A stretch of DNA of 64,000 bases from Fictibacillus barbaricus (lineage in GTDB: Bacteria > Bacillota > Bacilli > Bacillales > Fictibacillaceae). The stretch spans positions 1,240,001 to 1,304,000 of the forward strand of contig NZ_BMCE01000002.1 of the NCBI RefSeq assembly GCF_014635025.1. Direction: 5' to 3'. The position numbers and the translations under genes are program-made. A model generated the notes under the pieces. The model made no database searches, was not told where the DNA came from, and saw only the letters and a program-made list of their open reading frames with translations. This document shows, one piece after another, positions 14,817 to 23,620 of the stretch. The stretch's first letter is position 1. The number at the start of each line of letters is the position of its first letter.

Positions 14817-15779
14817 ATGAGAGCAGACCGATTAATCAGCATTTTATTGCTTCTTCAAAATCATCAAAAGATGACAACAAAAGCTCTGGCAAAAGAATTA
14901 GAAGTCACCGAACGAACAGTCCACCGGGACATGGAAGCGCTAAGTGCAGCAGGAATACCTGTTCTAGCGGAACGTGGAAAATATGGTGGGTGGCGGCTTG
15001 TGGATCAATACCAAACACGACTGACAGGATTAAAAGAAGACGAGATGAAAACATTGTTTCTTTCCCCGTCTGTTCAGCATTTAAGTGATCTAGGTTTCAT
15101 GAAAGACTGGAAAGAAGCGCGTCAAAAGCTTTTAGCCGTCCTTCCAAACCCTATGAAATCAAAAGCAGATGATATGTTGAACCGCGTCCATATCGACACA
15201 GATACATGGAGACAAACGAAAGAAGAAGTCACCGCACTTAACACCTTGCAGCAAGCAATATGGGAAGAACGAAAGCTGCAGATAAGTTACGAAAAACCAA
15301 ATAAAGAAATCACAGAAAGAATTGTGGAACCATTAGGATTAGTAGCAAAGGGCCGAACATGGTATTTAATTGCACGATCAACCGGGGACATCAAAAGTTT
15401 TCGGGCATCCAGAATTAAATCAGCAAAATTATTGATCGATACATTCGAACGGCCACCCGGCTTTCTGCTGGCCGAGTATTGGGAGCAATCCAAACAACGT
15501 TTTATTAAAAATCTCCCAACCTTTGAAGTGAATGTAGAGGTATCGTCTTCGATCCTTCCCCGCCTAACGTTTACCGGCCGTTTCGTTCAGGTGGTGAACA
15601 CCAATGACGAGAACAAGGATGGCTGGATACCAGTCAAACTCTTATTCGAAACGGAGCAAGAAGCAAGAGAATATATCTTAGGATTCGGAAATCAAGTCAG
15701 GATCGTGCAGCCCGTTTCACTCATCGATTCAGTTAAAAAGATGGCGGAGGCTGTGCTCAATTTATACAAAAAAGACTGA
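14817..15779 (+). CDS. HTH/WYL-domain transcriptional regulator (YafY family), 320 aa
   Basis: N-terminal HTH_11 winged helix (residues 4-60: ALAKELEVTERTVHRDMEALSAAGIPV), a WYL ligand-binding domain around 140-210 (GRTWYLIARSTGDIKSFRASRI), and a WCX-type C-terminal region (about 235-315). Length is usual for YafY/DeoR-like regulators. AGGAGAAATAG precedes the ATG. It is divergent from the SDR gene and probably represses it until a ligand binds. WYL regulators often sense nucleic acid or other effectors; this one's ligand is not known. Confidence 0.85.
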   Translation: MRADRLISILLLLQNHQKMTTKALAKELEVTERTVHRDMEALSAAGIPVLAERGKYGGWRLVDQYQTRLTGLKEDEMKTLFLSPSVQHLSDLGFMKDWKEARQKLLAVLPNPMKSKADDMLNRVHIDTDTWRQTKEEVTALNTLQQAIWEERKLQISYEKPNKEITERIVEPLGLVAKGRTWYLIARSTGDIKSFRASRIKSAKLLIDTFERPPGFLLAEYWEQSKQRFIKNLPTFEVNVEVSSSILPRLTFTGRFVQVVNTNDENKDGWIPVKLLFETEQEAREYILGFGNQVRIVQPVSLIDSVKKMAEAVLNLYKKD

Positions 15780-15804
15780 CCTCATCTTAGAGATCAGCCT
15801 TTAT
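15774..15804. terminator. Bidirectional terminator between WYL regulator and phosphotransferase
   Basis: GACTGACCTC pairs with GAGATCAGCC (one mismatch, one G-T), T run on the leftward side. It overlaps the regulator's stop codon. Confidence 0.65.
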
Positions 15805-15811
15805 AAACGTC

Positions 15812-16714
15812 TTATTCTACACCCAAGACTTGTTTCGCCATATTTTTATATTCGCCTAGTCCAGATTTCAAAGCAAATTCAGCTATTGCAATCGGATAAG
15901 TCGCAGTAAGCTCGATTACATGCTCCTTCATTTTTGGCCACACATATCCACCCGCTTTTTCATAATGGTAAATTAAGCGCTCTAGTGCCTCGTCCCCAAA
16001 CGTACGATAATGAGGAACGAAATCATTCGCGATATCTGTAACAGATGCTTCTGTCCAATCAATAAAACCAGTCACTCTCGCTGTCTCTTTATCGATCAGA
16101 ATATGACCCGCATGCAGATCTCCATGAACGAGGCCCGTTTGTTTTGGCCAGAACGAGTCTTCTGTAACCCAAGCCTGCCATCTTTCCCAAAGTTCAGAGC
16201 TGACACCGAATTCAGCTTTTACATTATCCATTTTTTCTTTCATCGACGATCGCGCTTCCTCAGCGTTTTGTACGGTTAACCACTTCGCGTTCATAGCCTG
16301 CCGTGCAATGGCATGCAGGGAAACCATCGCCCTTGCCAGGGTTTCATTAAAGAGATCCGGTACATTCTTTTCATCCAGTTCCCAAATATAGGCTCGAGCA
16401 GTATGGTCAATCGTTCCTGCTGGTATACCGCTTAGCTGTTTATACCCAATCAGCTCGTTCGTAAATATGCTCCAGTTTGGCACTTGCACTGAGATGAAAG
16501 GAGCAATCAAGTCCAATGTTTTCTTTTCCTTCAAAGTTCCAGTTACAACATCTTCTCTTCTCGGAATGCGAAGTACCCAGTTCTCTCCTTCTTGATCTTC
16601 TGCAAAAACAGCTAAGAAATCTAGTCCAGATTCATTAAAGGTCAAGGAATTCTCTTTTACCTCTAAACCGTGTTTCTTTGCTAATTCTAAAACGCGCTCT
16701 TTTGCTACTGACAT
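15812..16714 (-). CDS. Macrolide 2'-phosphotransferase (Mph family), 300 aa
   Basis: A kinase-like enzyme that phosphorylates the 2'-OH of the macrolide desosamine sugar, usually using GTP. VLRIPRREDV contains the nucleotide-binding Arg region seen in Mph proteins. GLVHGDLHAGHILID is the Brenner motif (catalytic Asp) and VTGFIDWTEASVTDIANDF carries the metal-binding Asp. Length and motifs fit the chromosomal Mph proteins of Bacillaceae. The ATG at 16714 follows AAAGGAAGTG. It is alone on its transcript. Together with the nearby ABC-F protein it suggests intrinsic macrolide tolerance; other small-molecule kinases of the APH superfamily are the alternative. Confidence 0.88.
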   Translation of the reverse strand: MSVAKERVLELAKKHGLEVKENSLTFNESGLDFLAVFAEDQEGENWVLRIPRREDVVTGTLKEKKTLDLIAPFISVQVPNWSIFTNELIGYKQLSGIPAGTIDHTARAYIWELDEKNVPDLFNETLARAMVSLHAIARQAMNAKWLTVQNAEEARSSMKEKMDNVKAEFGVSSELWERWQAWVTEDSFWPKQTGLVHGDLHAGHILIDKETARVTGFIDWTEASVTDIANDFVPHYRTFGDEALERLIYHYEKAGGYVWPKMKEHVIELTATYPIAIAEFALKSGLGEYKNMAKQVLGVE

Positions 16715-16865
16715 GTTCTACACTTCCTTTTTCAATTATTTGTAAAAAATAACAAGACACAGCCACGATACCTGTGAGAGTAAATGAAAAAGGACATATT
16801 TGAAGAAACCTAAACCAGGCCTCGATGTTTTTAAAAATGAACGGTACGTGTTTTTATAGTTGTTA
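16715..16865. other. Upstream region of the phosphotransferase gene
   Basis: AT-rich, without an ORF or a strong hairpin. I see no clear -35/-10 pair or leader terminator of the kind found before the ABC-F gene. Confidence 0.4.
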
Positions 16866-16867
16866 CA

Positions 16868-16990
16868 CGTTCACAGATAGAAGTAAGTTTTCACCGATAA
16901 AATTCTCATTTTCGCCGATAAATTGCAACTACCCCCGAAAATAGACAAACTTTCGCTGCTAGAACTGCTATAATCGCCGGTAAGTTCTTT
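16868..16990. repeat. 21-bp-period array, CGCCGATA family (array C)
   Basis: Six degenerate units begin near 16871, 16891, 16912, 16932, 16953 and 16974 (TCACAGATA, TCACCGATA, TCGCCGATA, CCCCCGAAA, TCGCTGCTA, TCGCCGGTA), spaced 20-21 bp. The rightward strand core equals the leftward strand core of arrays B, D and H (TCGCCGA). A strong hairpin terminator follows directly. Confidence 0.75.
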
Positions 16991-17011
16991 TTAACGGTGT
17001 TTTTTTACAGC

Positions 17012-17046
17012 AAAAAAGAGGGCAGACTCCTCCCCCTCTTTTTTCA
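17012..17046. terminator. Bidirectional terminator-like hairpin next to array C
   Basis: AAAAAAGAGGG (17012-17022) pairs with CCCTCTTTTTT. No coding gene ends within 380 bp on either side, so it may end an unseen small transcript. Confidence 0.6.
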
Positions 17047-17330
17047 CCTTATCATTATCCGTAAAATAAAGGTTTCCTAAAAATAGGCAGACCAATCCCA
17101 TTTACTCTCCACAGGCAGAGAGCCTTTAAACGTATTTAATTAACGGTTCAAAGTTGGGAATCGAAGTCTCATAGACGCTATCAAAAGGAAAACCTCCATT
17201 TCTTTAAAAGTTACCTTTAATTTAACATGGCAATCAGATCGTTGACAACCTTTAGCTAAGGATCAAGTATTCAAATAAGCTTGCGTATATCCATTATTAC
17301 AACCACAAACGAATTAAGGCGAAATTAAAA
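17047..17330. other. Non-coding stretch
   Basis: No ORF above about 30 codons with a ribosome binding site, no repeat and no tRNA or recognised RNA. It lies between two terminators and could hold a small RNA, but I see no convincing promoter. Confidence 0.35.
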
Positions 17331-17365
17331 GGCCTGAGTCCGGTTCAATACCGTACTCAGGCCCA
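17328..17365 (-). terminator. Terminator of the MarR/nitroreductase/monooxygenase operon
   Basis: GGCCTGAGT pairs perfectly with ACTCAGGCC around a 15-nt loop, followed leftward by TTTTAATTTC. It lies about 70 bp after the last stop codon. Confidence 0.8.
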
Positions 17366-17435
17366 AGAAGCCGTCTAATATTTTTGTCTAACTTTTTGGG
17401 TTCAGATCAATACTATGGCTTCCTTTTCTAATGAT

Positions 17436-17732
17436 TTATCTTTCTACTTCTTGTCCTGCAAAGATCTTCACATCAGTTGGAGCCGCCATAAAGCTTTGCG
17501 CCTTTTGGCCAAACTGAATGTAATGTTCGCTTGTGTTATGGCTTTCAACCGCTTCTTGGTTTTTCCATACTTCTATCATCATGTACGCTGACTCTGTTTC
17601 TGTGTCTTTCATTAGATCATATTGCATGTTTCCACTCTCTCTACGAGATGCTTCTATCAGTGTTTTTACCTCATTTAAGAACTCTTCTTCTTTCTCTTTT
17701 AGTACCGTTAATGCAGCATGAATGATTATCAT
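17436..17732 (-). CDS. Antibiotic biosynthesis monooxygenase (ABM) domain protein, 98 aa
   Basis: A dimeric alpha/beta ferredoxin-like ABM protein: IIIHAALTVLKEKEEEFL at the start, then GNMQYDLMKDTE and AYMMIEVWKNQEAVESHNTSEHY, the family pattern. Such proteins oxidise or detoxify quinone-like compounds without a cofactor, or degrade haem. It is last in an operon behind a nitroreductase (18-bp gap) and a MarR regulator, which fits quinone or electrophile stress. GGGGAGATGCGATC precedes the ATG. Confidence 0.85.
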   Translation of the reverse strand: MIIIHAALTVLKEKEEEFLNEVKTLIEASRRESGNMQYDLMKDTETESAYMMIEVWKNQEAVESHNTSEHYIQFGQKAQSFMAAPTDVKIFAGQEVER

Positions 17733-17750
17733 GATCGCATCTCCCCTTTC

Positions 17751-18386
17751 TTATCTCCACTCAGTTGTTTCTTCTACCGATAGACGAACGGATTGGTATC
17801 CTTTGTCTGCTGCTTTACCGATCGAGATCAGCATAACTGGGAAATAACGTTCTTTATCTAGACCAAACGCTTCAGCGATCTTGTCTTTTTCGTAACCGCC
17901 GATTGGGTTTGTATCATAACCATGTGCACGAGCTACTAACATAAGCTGCATTGAAACTAGACCTGCATCGATCAAATTCATGTCTTCAACCTGTTCTGGT
18001 GGCATCTGTTGCAAGGAACCACGGATAGCTGGTACTTGTTGATCTCTTACTTCTTGAGGCATGTACCCTTCAGCCACCGCTTTATCATAAATTTTTTCCA
18101 AATAGTCCAAGCTGTTGTTGTCTGCAAATACAGCGATCACTGCTGCAGAAGATTCTACTTGTCTTTGGTTGAATTTCGCAAGTGGTGCTAAAGTTTCTTT
18201 ACCTTCTGGTGTATCGATCACCATAAAACGCCAAGGCTGTAAGTTAACAGAAGATGGTGCAAGTGATGCTTCTGTTAAAATCTCTTTCATCTCCTCTCTT
18301 GAAATTTTTACAGATGGGTCATAGTTTCGAATGGAACGGCGGCCCGTAATAATTTCATGGAAATCGTTAATTTTAGTTTGTTGCAT
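17751..18386 (-). CDS. Nitroreductase-family protein (YdgI-like), 211 aa
   Basis: FMN-dependent oxidoreductase with GRRSIRNYDPSVKI (FMN phosphate loop), EASLAPSSVNLQPWRFMVI and GYDTNPIGGYEKDKIAEAFGL. It resembles B. subtilis YdgI, which also lies beside a MarR regulator (YdgJ). Probably reduces nitroaromatics or quinones with NAD(P)H. AAAGGGGAATGC precedes the ATG at 18386. It is the middle gene of a MarR-nitroreductase-ABM operon and is likely induced when the MarR repressor is inactivated by an oxidant. Confidence 0.88.
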   Translation of the reverse strand: MQQTKINDFHEIITGRRSIRNYDPSVKISREEMKEILTEASLAPSSVNLQPWRFMVIDTPEGKETLAPLAKFNQRQVESSAAVIAVFADNNSLDYLEKIYDKAVAEGYMPQEVRDQQVPAIRGSLQQMPPEQVEDMNLIDAGLVSMQLMLVARAHGYDTNPIGGYEKDKIAEAFGLDKERYFPVMLISIGKAADKGYQSVRLSVEETTEWR

Positions 18387-18427
18387 ATTGCATTCCCCTT
18401 TATGTCTTAATCTTAGATGTATAGGTG

Positions 18428-18865
18428 TTACTCAAATCTTTCAATGTTGTGCTGAATGCGCGTTAACATGTCGAGAAGAACTTTTCTCTCCTCAGCTGAA
18501 AAGTCATTTAAGACACCTGAGATAAACCTCTCTTTTTCTTCTCGGTAGTGAATGATTCTCGTGCGGCCTTCCTCTGATAAAGAAACATAAGTAAACCGCT
18601 GATCATCAGGGTTCTTCCGTCGGATAACCATCCCTTTTTCTTCGAGTTGTTTAAGATGTCTTGTAACTGCAGCATGGTCGATATTTACTTTCTTCTGAAG
18701 GGCTCTTTGGCTAATTTCTTCCACTTCATACAGTTCATGCAAAAGTTCCAATCGAGTTTGACTGATGCCAGTACAGCTTTCAAACTTAGGCGCTGTGCGG
18801 CGGTGGATCTCGTACAATCGGTTAATGATCTTCTCGTCTTCTATATTTGAGTTGGACAAAAACAT
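18428..18865 (-). CDS. MarR-family regulator (YdgJ-like), 145 aa
   Basis: Winged-helix dimeric repressor. ISQRALQKKVNIDHAAVTRHLKQLEEKGMVIRR is the recognition helix region (about 52-84), followed by the wing NPDDQRFTYVSL. The cysteine CTGISQTRL at about residue 37 could be redox-active, but that is a guess. First gene of the operon. Two identical-type palindromes lie upstream of its start. The ATG at 18865 follows GTGAGGGATG. Confidence 0.88.
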   Translation of the reverse strand: MFLSNSNIEDEKIINRLYEIHRRTAPKFESCTGISQTRLELLHELYEVEEISQRALQKKVNIDHAAVTRHLKQLEEKGMVIRRKNPDDQRFTYVSLSEEGRTRIIHYREEKERFISGVLNDFSAEERKVLLDMLTRIQHNIERFE

Positions 18866-18881
18866 CCCTCACCTTCATTAA

Positions 18882-18908
18882 TTGATAGCTCAATCATTGA
18901 TACGTCAA
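18882..18908. promoter_or_regulatory. Twin palindromes, likely MarR operator
   Basis: TTGATAGCTCAA (18882-18893) and TTGATACGTCAA (18897-18908): two TTGA-N4-TCAA sites 15 bp apart, upstream of the MarR-first operon. Autorepression is the simplest reading. Confidence 0.65.
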
Positions 18909-19007
18909 CTAATATAAAACACTTCATTACTTATGTCAAACGTTTAACTTTTTCTATGTAAAAATAAGGCTGTTTTCTTAACCTTTGTTACTCTTTTGAA
19001 GTGGTTG

Positions 19008-19140
19008 ATTTCCGTTTCAGGTTGCTCGCTTTCCGCGGGGCGTGCGGTGAGCCTCCTCGGCCCCTTGCGCCTTTGGGGTCTCACCTGTCCCGCTGCTCCC
19101 GTAGGAGTCTCGCACCTTACACTCCAATCATCTTGTCAAT
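19008..19140. repeat. GC-rich dispersed repeat of Bacillaceae type, about 130 bp
   Basis: This block is much richer in G+C than its surroundings and has nested inverted repeats (for example GGTGAGCC...GGGTCTCACC and GGAGTCTCGC). From memory, near-identical blocks (GCTTTCCGCGGGG, GAGCCTCCTCGGC, GGAGTCTCGCACCTT) recur at many intergenic sites in Bacillus-group genomes. No ORF uses it. It looks like a REP/MITE-like non-autonomous element; I see no clear target-site duplication. Confidence 0.7.
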
Positions 19141-19201
19141 GAAGACTCTTGCAAAAATGACCAAAAGCAGTAATCTTTTATAAAAGAAACAAAAACAAAG
19201 A

Positions 19202-19228
19202 GGCTATCTGCGTTTAACAGATAGCCAT
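19202..19228 (-). terminator. Terminator of the SASP gene
   Basis: GGCTATCTG (19202-19210) pairs perfectly with CAGATAGCC (19218-19226), followed leftward by CTCTTTGTTTTTG. Confidence 0.8.
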
Positions 19229-19246
19229 AGCCATGATATTTAATTA

Positions 19247-19444
19247 TTAGCGTCCGCTAAATTGAGATTGAGCTTGTGCAACTAGACGTTTAGTGATTTC
19301 TCCACCTACAGATCCGTTAGCACGAGAAGTAGTGTCCCCACCAAGTTGTACACCGAACTCAGAAGCGATTTCATACTTCATTTGGTCGATAGCTTGTTGT
19401 GCACCAGCAACTAATAATTGGTTTGAGCTGTTGTTATTAGCCAT
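19247..19444 (-). CDS. Alpha/beta-type small acid-soluble spore protein, 65 aa
   Basis: A spore-core DNA-binding protein that protects DNA from UV and heat and is degraded at germination. It has [14 protein letters not shown], which contains the GPR protease cleavage site (after Glu in EIASE), and [16 protein letters not shown], the second conserved box. The ATG at 19444 is preceded by AGGAGGTGAAATCAAC, so I exclude the 15-codon upstream extension. Expression by SigG in the forespore is expected from the family; I do not see an unambiguous SigG promoter. Confidence 0.95.
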   Translation of the reverse strand: MANNNSSNQLLVAGAQQAIDQMKYEIASEFGVQLGGDTTSRANGSVGGEITKRLVAQAQSQFSGR

Positions 19445-19489
19445 GTTGATTTCACCTCCTCTTGTTGGATTAAGATTATAATCCCACAA

Positions 19490-19780
19490 TCAAATGTTCT
19501 TATGCGCTACCGTTAAAGGTAGTATTTGTTAAAAAGAGAGGTGACATCGTCCTTAGGGTAAAACCAATAGGCAAACATTCATTTTCTAAATATATCTTTA
19601 GAGTTACCCAAAGTTGAGTAATTATTCCAATTGAGGTCTAAATGAGTGAATAGTGATGAAAAAGGATGCAATACTAATGAATAGACAGATATTCATCTTT
19701 TAGTATGCTCATTCTTATTACCTAACACTTTTTTAATAATTTCTTATTTAAACACAAAATTCCCATACAATATGAGAAAA
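19490..19780. other. Non-coding stretch between SASP and AraC genes
   Basis: AT-rich. It contains the SASP promoter region at its left side. I see no further gene, repeat or RNA. Confidence 0.4.
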
Positions 19781-19812
19781 CACCCCCTTTGCTCGTAAGC
19801 AAAAAGGGTGCA
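19781..19812 (-). terminator. Terminator of the AraC-type gene
   Basis: Leftward CACCCTTTTTGC pairs with GCAAAGGGGGTG, followed by TTTTC. Confidence 0.75.
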
Positions 19813-19820
19813 TCCACTTG

Positions 19821-20717
19821 TTATTTAACTTTTACAGCTTTCTTTACAACTGGAATGTATATGTCGATCTGTTTGTTGTCTTTTCCGTAACAGCGTTCAT
19901 CATATAACTCAAATTCAACTTTTCCGTTATGCTCATAACCTGAATCCGGGAACCATTTAGAGAAAATTTTAACCCATGTTTGTTGAATGGACTGTGTAAA
20001 GTTTTCCTCTGATGCTTTTGGAGTTGTAAATACAGCGTACTCCATTTCAGGAAAACTTCTATATGACAATCCTTCTGGAGCTTGTGTTCCTTCCGCCACT
20101 TCCATACCGATCATGTAAACGAACTCACCGGTTGTTGTATTGTAGTCTGTACACAATCCAAGTTCTTGATTTTGATGTAACGGATTAGGAATCTGTGCGC
20201 CAAGGTTGTTTTGGATATAGTGCTGCCAAAACTTAGGGACCTCTCGATTATTCTCACCATCCGTGTTTCTTGTCTTCAAGTCATACCCGATGATGTGGAA
20301 CGCAGGCTTCTTAATCAGTTTCATATCCATGTTCATTCCTCCTGTATAACGATTTATATTCAGGTAAGCTCTTTGATGAAGAGAAATGGGATGAACTATT
20401 GCACTGCGATACTCCCGAGGTGAACGGCCGTAGTACTTTTTAAAAGCACGGTTGAATGACTCATGATACTGAAATCCAAGATCAAACGCAATATCGACTA
20501 CTTTGTCTTCGGATTGCAGCAGACGCAGCGCCGCATGTGTGAGCCTTCTCTTCCGGACATACTCCATTACCGACTCACCGACAAGAAACTGAAACACCCG
20601 ATGATAATGAAAAGGTGAGAAGCAAGCGAGCTCTGCCAGCCCCTCTAACGTAATTCTTTCGTGCAGGTTCTCTTCAATATAATCGAGTGTCCGCTGAATG
20701 CAAACTTCATAATCCAT
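19821..20717 (-). CDS. AraC-family regulator with GyrI-like effector domain, about 298 aa
   Basis: Two AraC helix-turn-helix motifs at the N-terminus (about 15-110: ITLEGLAELACFSPFHYHRVFQFLVG and VVDIAFDLGFQYHESFNRAFKKYYG) and a GyrI/AraC_E_bind domain at about 125-298, which binds hydrophobic or cationic small molecules. This is the Rob/BmrR-like two-part layout. Possible starts are a GTG at 20726 and ATGs at 20723 and 20717; AGGTGATGGAG spacing favours 20717. It is alone on its transcript, with no obvious target gene beside it. A regulator of a multidrug response is plausible. Confidence 0.85.
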   Translation of the reverse strand: MDYEVCIQRTLDYIEENLHERITLEGLAELACFSPFHYHRVFQFLVGESVMEYVRKRRLTHAALRLLQSEDKVVDIAFDLGFQYHESFNRAFKKYYGRSPREYRSAIVHPISLHQRAYLNINRYTGGMNMDMKLIKKPAFHIIGYDLKTRNTDGENNREVPKFWQHYIQNNLGAQIPNPLHQNQELGLCTDYNTTTGEFVYMIGMEVAEGTQAPEGLSYRSFPEMEYAVFTTPKASEENFTQSIQQTWVKIFSKWFPDSGYEHNGKVEFELYDERCYGKDNKQIDIYIPVVKKAVKVK

Positions 20718-20873
20718 CTCCATCACCTACCCTACGTCTATCATATACACGAACATTTATTCGTTCTTAACCTTTTTTGCTAAGTTCCACCTTCTTTTTC
20801 TTTTCGACATTGGTAGAATGAATCCTTTTTGATGGTTGTGTCAGAAAAACCTCTTTTAAGAGGGCAATAATTC

Positions 20874-20998
20874 ACTAATTCAAGAAATTTTGCTGTTATT
20901 CCGGCGAGTTTTGGAAATAATCCGGCGAATTTCGAACTTATTCCGGCGAGTTTTAGCCATATATCGGCGAGTCTACATATTTCGACATCCTCCCGACA
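20874..20998. repeat. 21-bp-period array, CGGCGAG family (array D)
   Basis: CCGGCGAG, CCGGCGAA, CCGGCGAG and TCGGCGAG begin at 20901, 20922, 20943 and 20964: four units with exactly 21-bp spacing. A decayed unit (AATTCAAGAAATT) precedes them, and ATATATCGGCGAG then TCTACATATTTCGACA closes the array. It lies just beyond the protease terminator. Confidence 0.9.
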
Positions 20999-21013
20999 TA
21001 TTGCCTATACAAA

Positions 21014-21045
21014 AAAGCTAGAGCCAACAACTCGGCTCTAGCTCT
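21014..21045 (-). terminator. Terminator of the neutral protease gene
   Basis: AGCTAGAGCC (21016-21025) pairs perfectly with GGCTCTAGCT (21034-21043), followed leftward by TTTTTTG. Confidence 0.9.
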
Positions 21046-21050
21046 TAATA

Positions 21051-22682
21051 TTATTGAATCCCTACTGCGTTAAACGCCTGGTTTACGGATGTCACTTCTT
21101 GAGAGGTTGCACCGTACAAGTCAGTTGCTGCACGTACAGCTGCTGCTCTCGCTTGGCTGAAGTTAGAAGATGATGTTAAATAAACTGTGTTCATACGATA
21201 GAAGATCGCCCCTAGCTTAGCTTGTCCGATTCCAGTCACTGATACACCATAGTGACTGCCTCCCTCACTTAATAGATATGCGGCCTTGTTGATGATCCCG
21301 CTGTTGATATGAACGCCTCCGTTGTCACCAGTTCCGGTATAGCGAACAGAGTAGTGGTCAGGATCTTGGTATTTTGCCGGATCAGACATAGAACGCAGTG
21401 CATCTCCTGCCGTACCAGGTGTGTAGATATCTTCCCCAATCTCAAAGTCAGGATTCTTGCCATTATAGTACTCTACCAACGTTCCGAAAATATCAGACAT
21501 CGCTTCGTTCAGAGCACCTGATTCGTTTTGATAAACTAGATCAGAACTTGTATCGGTTACCGCATGTGTAAGTTCATGAGCCACTACATCGATACCGCCT
21601 GATAGCGGAATGAAGGTTGTCCCATCACCATCCCCATACACCATCTGCGATCCATTCCAGAACGCATTGTTATAGTTTTGATCAAAGTGAACGGACGATT
21701 TGATCTGCGCTCCTTTGTTATCATAAGAGTTTCGGCCGTGTGTGTTTTTATAATAATCGTACGTAAGACCTGCAAAATAATGCGCATCTACAACCGCTTG
21801 ATCGTACGTGCTGTCAAAAATATTATCTGTTCCGCTGTACAGCGTTCCTGGCAGGAAGAATTGAGGAAGGAATGTGCTGTTCTTCATATCATACGTAAAG
21901 ATTCCGTTTCCTCTTGTGTTGTCTTGCATATAGTATTTACCGCTCGATAGTGTGAGGTTCAACGTTTTAGAGTCTCCTAAAACTCCCTTTCCAGTTCCAG
22001 TTGTATTCGTTCCTGTTACTTCGTGCATATCATTGTAACGGTGAAGGATATCACCTGATGCTGCATCGATAAAGTAGTTCCAGTTCCCTGGCTCTGGTGT
22101 TAAAAAGTTTAAGTTCACTAGATAGGCGTTATGGGCCGTACCATCTTTTATGAATACTACTTTTTCTGCTTTATGCGCTTTTTCGAATTGAGGGGTTATG
22201 CCGAGTGCAGTTGTTGCGATCCCCACTGCTTTTTTTCCGCTGATTTGCTTCTTGCTTTTTAAGTTCCCCTGCTTGTCCAAATCTGCAGCAACTTCACCCG
22301 AAATAACGGTAAGCTCACCATTTTTATTAATGTGTGCGACTTGTGTGTATCCCCAAACCGGAACTCCGTTGTGCTCTTGTTGAAGTCTTAGAATTGTATT
22401 GCCGTCCGCTTCTTTCGTGCTTTCTAGGATCTGGAAAGATTCTTCTGCTTTTTTGTTCCCTAGTTTAAAAATAGACTTATGGCTGTTTACGTATTCAAAA
22501 AGAACTTCTTGTGCTGATGCTTTTGATGGAGCCGATAATTTACCTGCTAAAAAGGCTGGTGTTCCAGACTTGCTGTTTACTTTCACCTTTACTTGTTCCG
22601 TCGCTGCCGAAGCTGGTGACCCAAAAGCTCCAGCTATTAATGATGCCGCAATCCCCATTGCAACCCACTTTTTCTTTCTCAT
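21051..22682 (-). CDS. Secreted neutral metalloprotease (bacillolysin, M4 family), 543 aa
   Basis: A preproenzyme. Signal peptide [20 protein letters not shown] ending ASA, then FTP and PepSY pro-domains (to about residue 225), then the M4 catalytic domain. Zinc ligands are in [13 protein letters not shown] (HExxH) with the third Glu in [12 protein letters not shown]; the C-terminal [21 protein letters not shown] carries the catalytic His region. Length fits NprE-type enzymes. GGAGGA precedes the ATG at 22682 by 6 bp; an ATG two codons upstream is too close to it. Secreted in late growth for protein scavenging by analogy; no regulator site is recognised. Confidence 0.93.
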   Translation of the reverse strand: MRKKKWVAMGIAASLIAGAFGSPASAATEQVKVKVNSKSGTPAFLAGKLSAPSKASAQEVLFEYVNSHKSIFKLGNKKAEESFQILESTKEADGNTILRLQQEHNGVPVWGYTQVAHINKNGELTVISGEVAADLDKQGNLKSKKQISGKKAVGIATTALGITPQFEKAHKAEKVVFIKDGTAHNAYLVNLNFLTPEPGNWNYFIDAASGDILHRYNDMHEVTGTNTTGTGKGVLGDSKTLNLTLSSGKYYMQDNTRGNGIFTYDMKNSTFLPQFFLPGTLYSGTDNIFDSTYDQAVVDAHYFAGLTYDYYKNTHGRNSYDNKGAQIKSSVHFDQNYNNAFWNGSQMVYGDGDGTTFIPLSGGIDVVAHELTHAVTDTSSDLVYQNESGALNEAMSDIFGTLVEYYNGKNPDFEIGEDIYTPGTAGDALRSMSDPAKYQDPDHYSVRYTGTGDNGGVHINSGIINKAAYLLSEGGSHYGVSVTGIGQAKLGAIFYRMNTVYLTSSSNFSQARAAAVRAATDLYGATSQEVTSVNQAFNAVGIQ

Positions 22683-22949
22683 TGCCATTCCTCCATTTTC
22701 CTTTTTCAGTAAATGATCTAGCAAGCAACATCATAGCACCTTTCAGAATCTATTTATATGAATTTTCAGAAAGTTAAACAGTTGTTACTACTGGAAAAAA
22801 TAGAAAGGAGATTCATAGAGGCTGATGGCATATTTTTACTTTAGTCCTTTATTACCGCAGAACGCTCGATTAAAATTCTTATTTTACTAGGCACATTTCA
22901 TCTCCCACCTTCATAACATATCATGATTTCAATTTTACTGATAAAAAGA

Positions 22950-23330
22950 ATGGTGGTGACAAAAGGTTTGATTGAAATAAAAAAATCTCGTTACGGAAGA
23001 GGAATTTTTGCTGCACGCACGATTGAAGAAGGTGAATTGATTCACGAAGCACCTGTTATTGTATGTCAAAATATTCAAATTATGTTTCTGCATTCAACAA
23101 TATTAAGAGATTACTATTTTAACTGGAGTGACGATCGAGCCGCAATCGCTCTTGGATATGGTTCTTTATTTAACCATTCCTATACCCCCAATGCCAGGTT
23201 TAAAAATAACCTTGAAAAAGAAATGATAGATTTCTTTGCCATAGAAAAGATTGAAGCAGGGGAAGAAATACTTGTGAATTATAACGGTGATCCAGATGAC
23301 AAAAAAGCATTATGGTTCGATGTTTTGTAG
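22950..23330 (+). CDS. SET-domain protein, about 126 aa
   Basis: A compact SET domain covers nearly the whole protein: GLIEIKKSRYGRGIFAARTIEEGELI (N-flank), YGSLFNHSYTPNARF (NHS motif that binds S-adenosylmethionine) and GEEILVNYNGDPDD (C-terminal tyrosine motif). SET proteins are protein lysine methyltransferases, best known in eukaryotes; bacterial members are sporadic and of mostly unknown target. The cysteine-rich post-SET part is absent. The start is uncertain: ATG at 22950 or 22923, both with weak ribosome binding sites. Single gene with its own terminator. Confidence 0.8.
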   Translation: MVVTKGLIEIKKSRYGRGIFAARTIEEGELIHEAPVIVCQNIQIMFLHSTILRDYYFNWSDDRAAIALGYGSLFNHSYTPNARFKNNLEKEMIDFFAIEKIEAGEEILVNYNGDPDDKKALWFDVL

Positions 23331-23337
23331 AACAAGA

Positions 23338-23370
23338 AACAGCACGCTCAATTAACGTGCTGTTTTTATT
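23338..23370 (+). terminator. Terminator of the SET gene
   Basis: ACAGCACG (23339-23346) pairs with CGTGCTGT (23356-23363), then TTTTTATT. Confidence 0.85.
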
Positions 23371-23620
23371 ATGCTTCTGGCGAATTAGATGGAAACTGAA
23401 ATGAAAATTCTTTCCTATTACAAGTTTACTAGTAATCTGAAAGTTCCAGTCCTCTCATATATTACGTTGAAAGCACCCTGTTCCCTGGCCCCTTTCTTTG
23501 AATAATAAGGGTCATCCCAAGCTATATAACTTTTTTGTATTTGGTAACCTCAATGTTTTCCCCACTGCTTTATTCGTCTAGTTTTCCAGCTCTATTCGGA
23601 TTCATTTTTTTCCTCCATTT
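23371..23620. other. Non-coding stretch between SET and sigma-factor genes
   Basis: No ORF, repeat or strong hairpin seen. It is the 3' region of the leftward ECF41 operon; I find no clear terminator for that operon. Confidence 0.35.
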
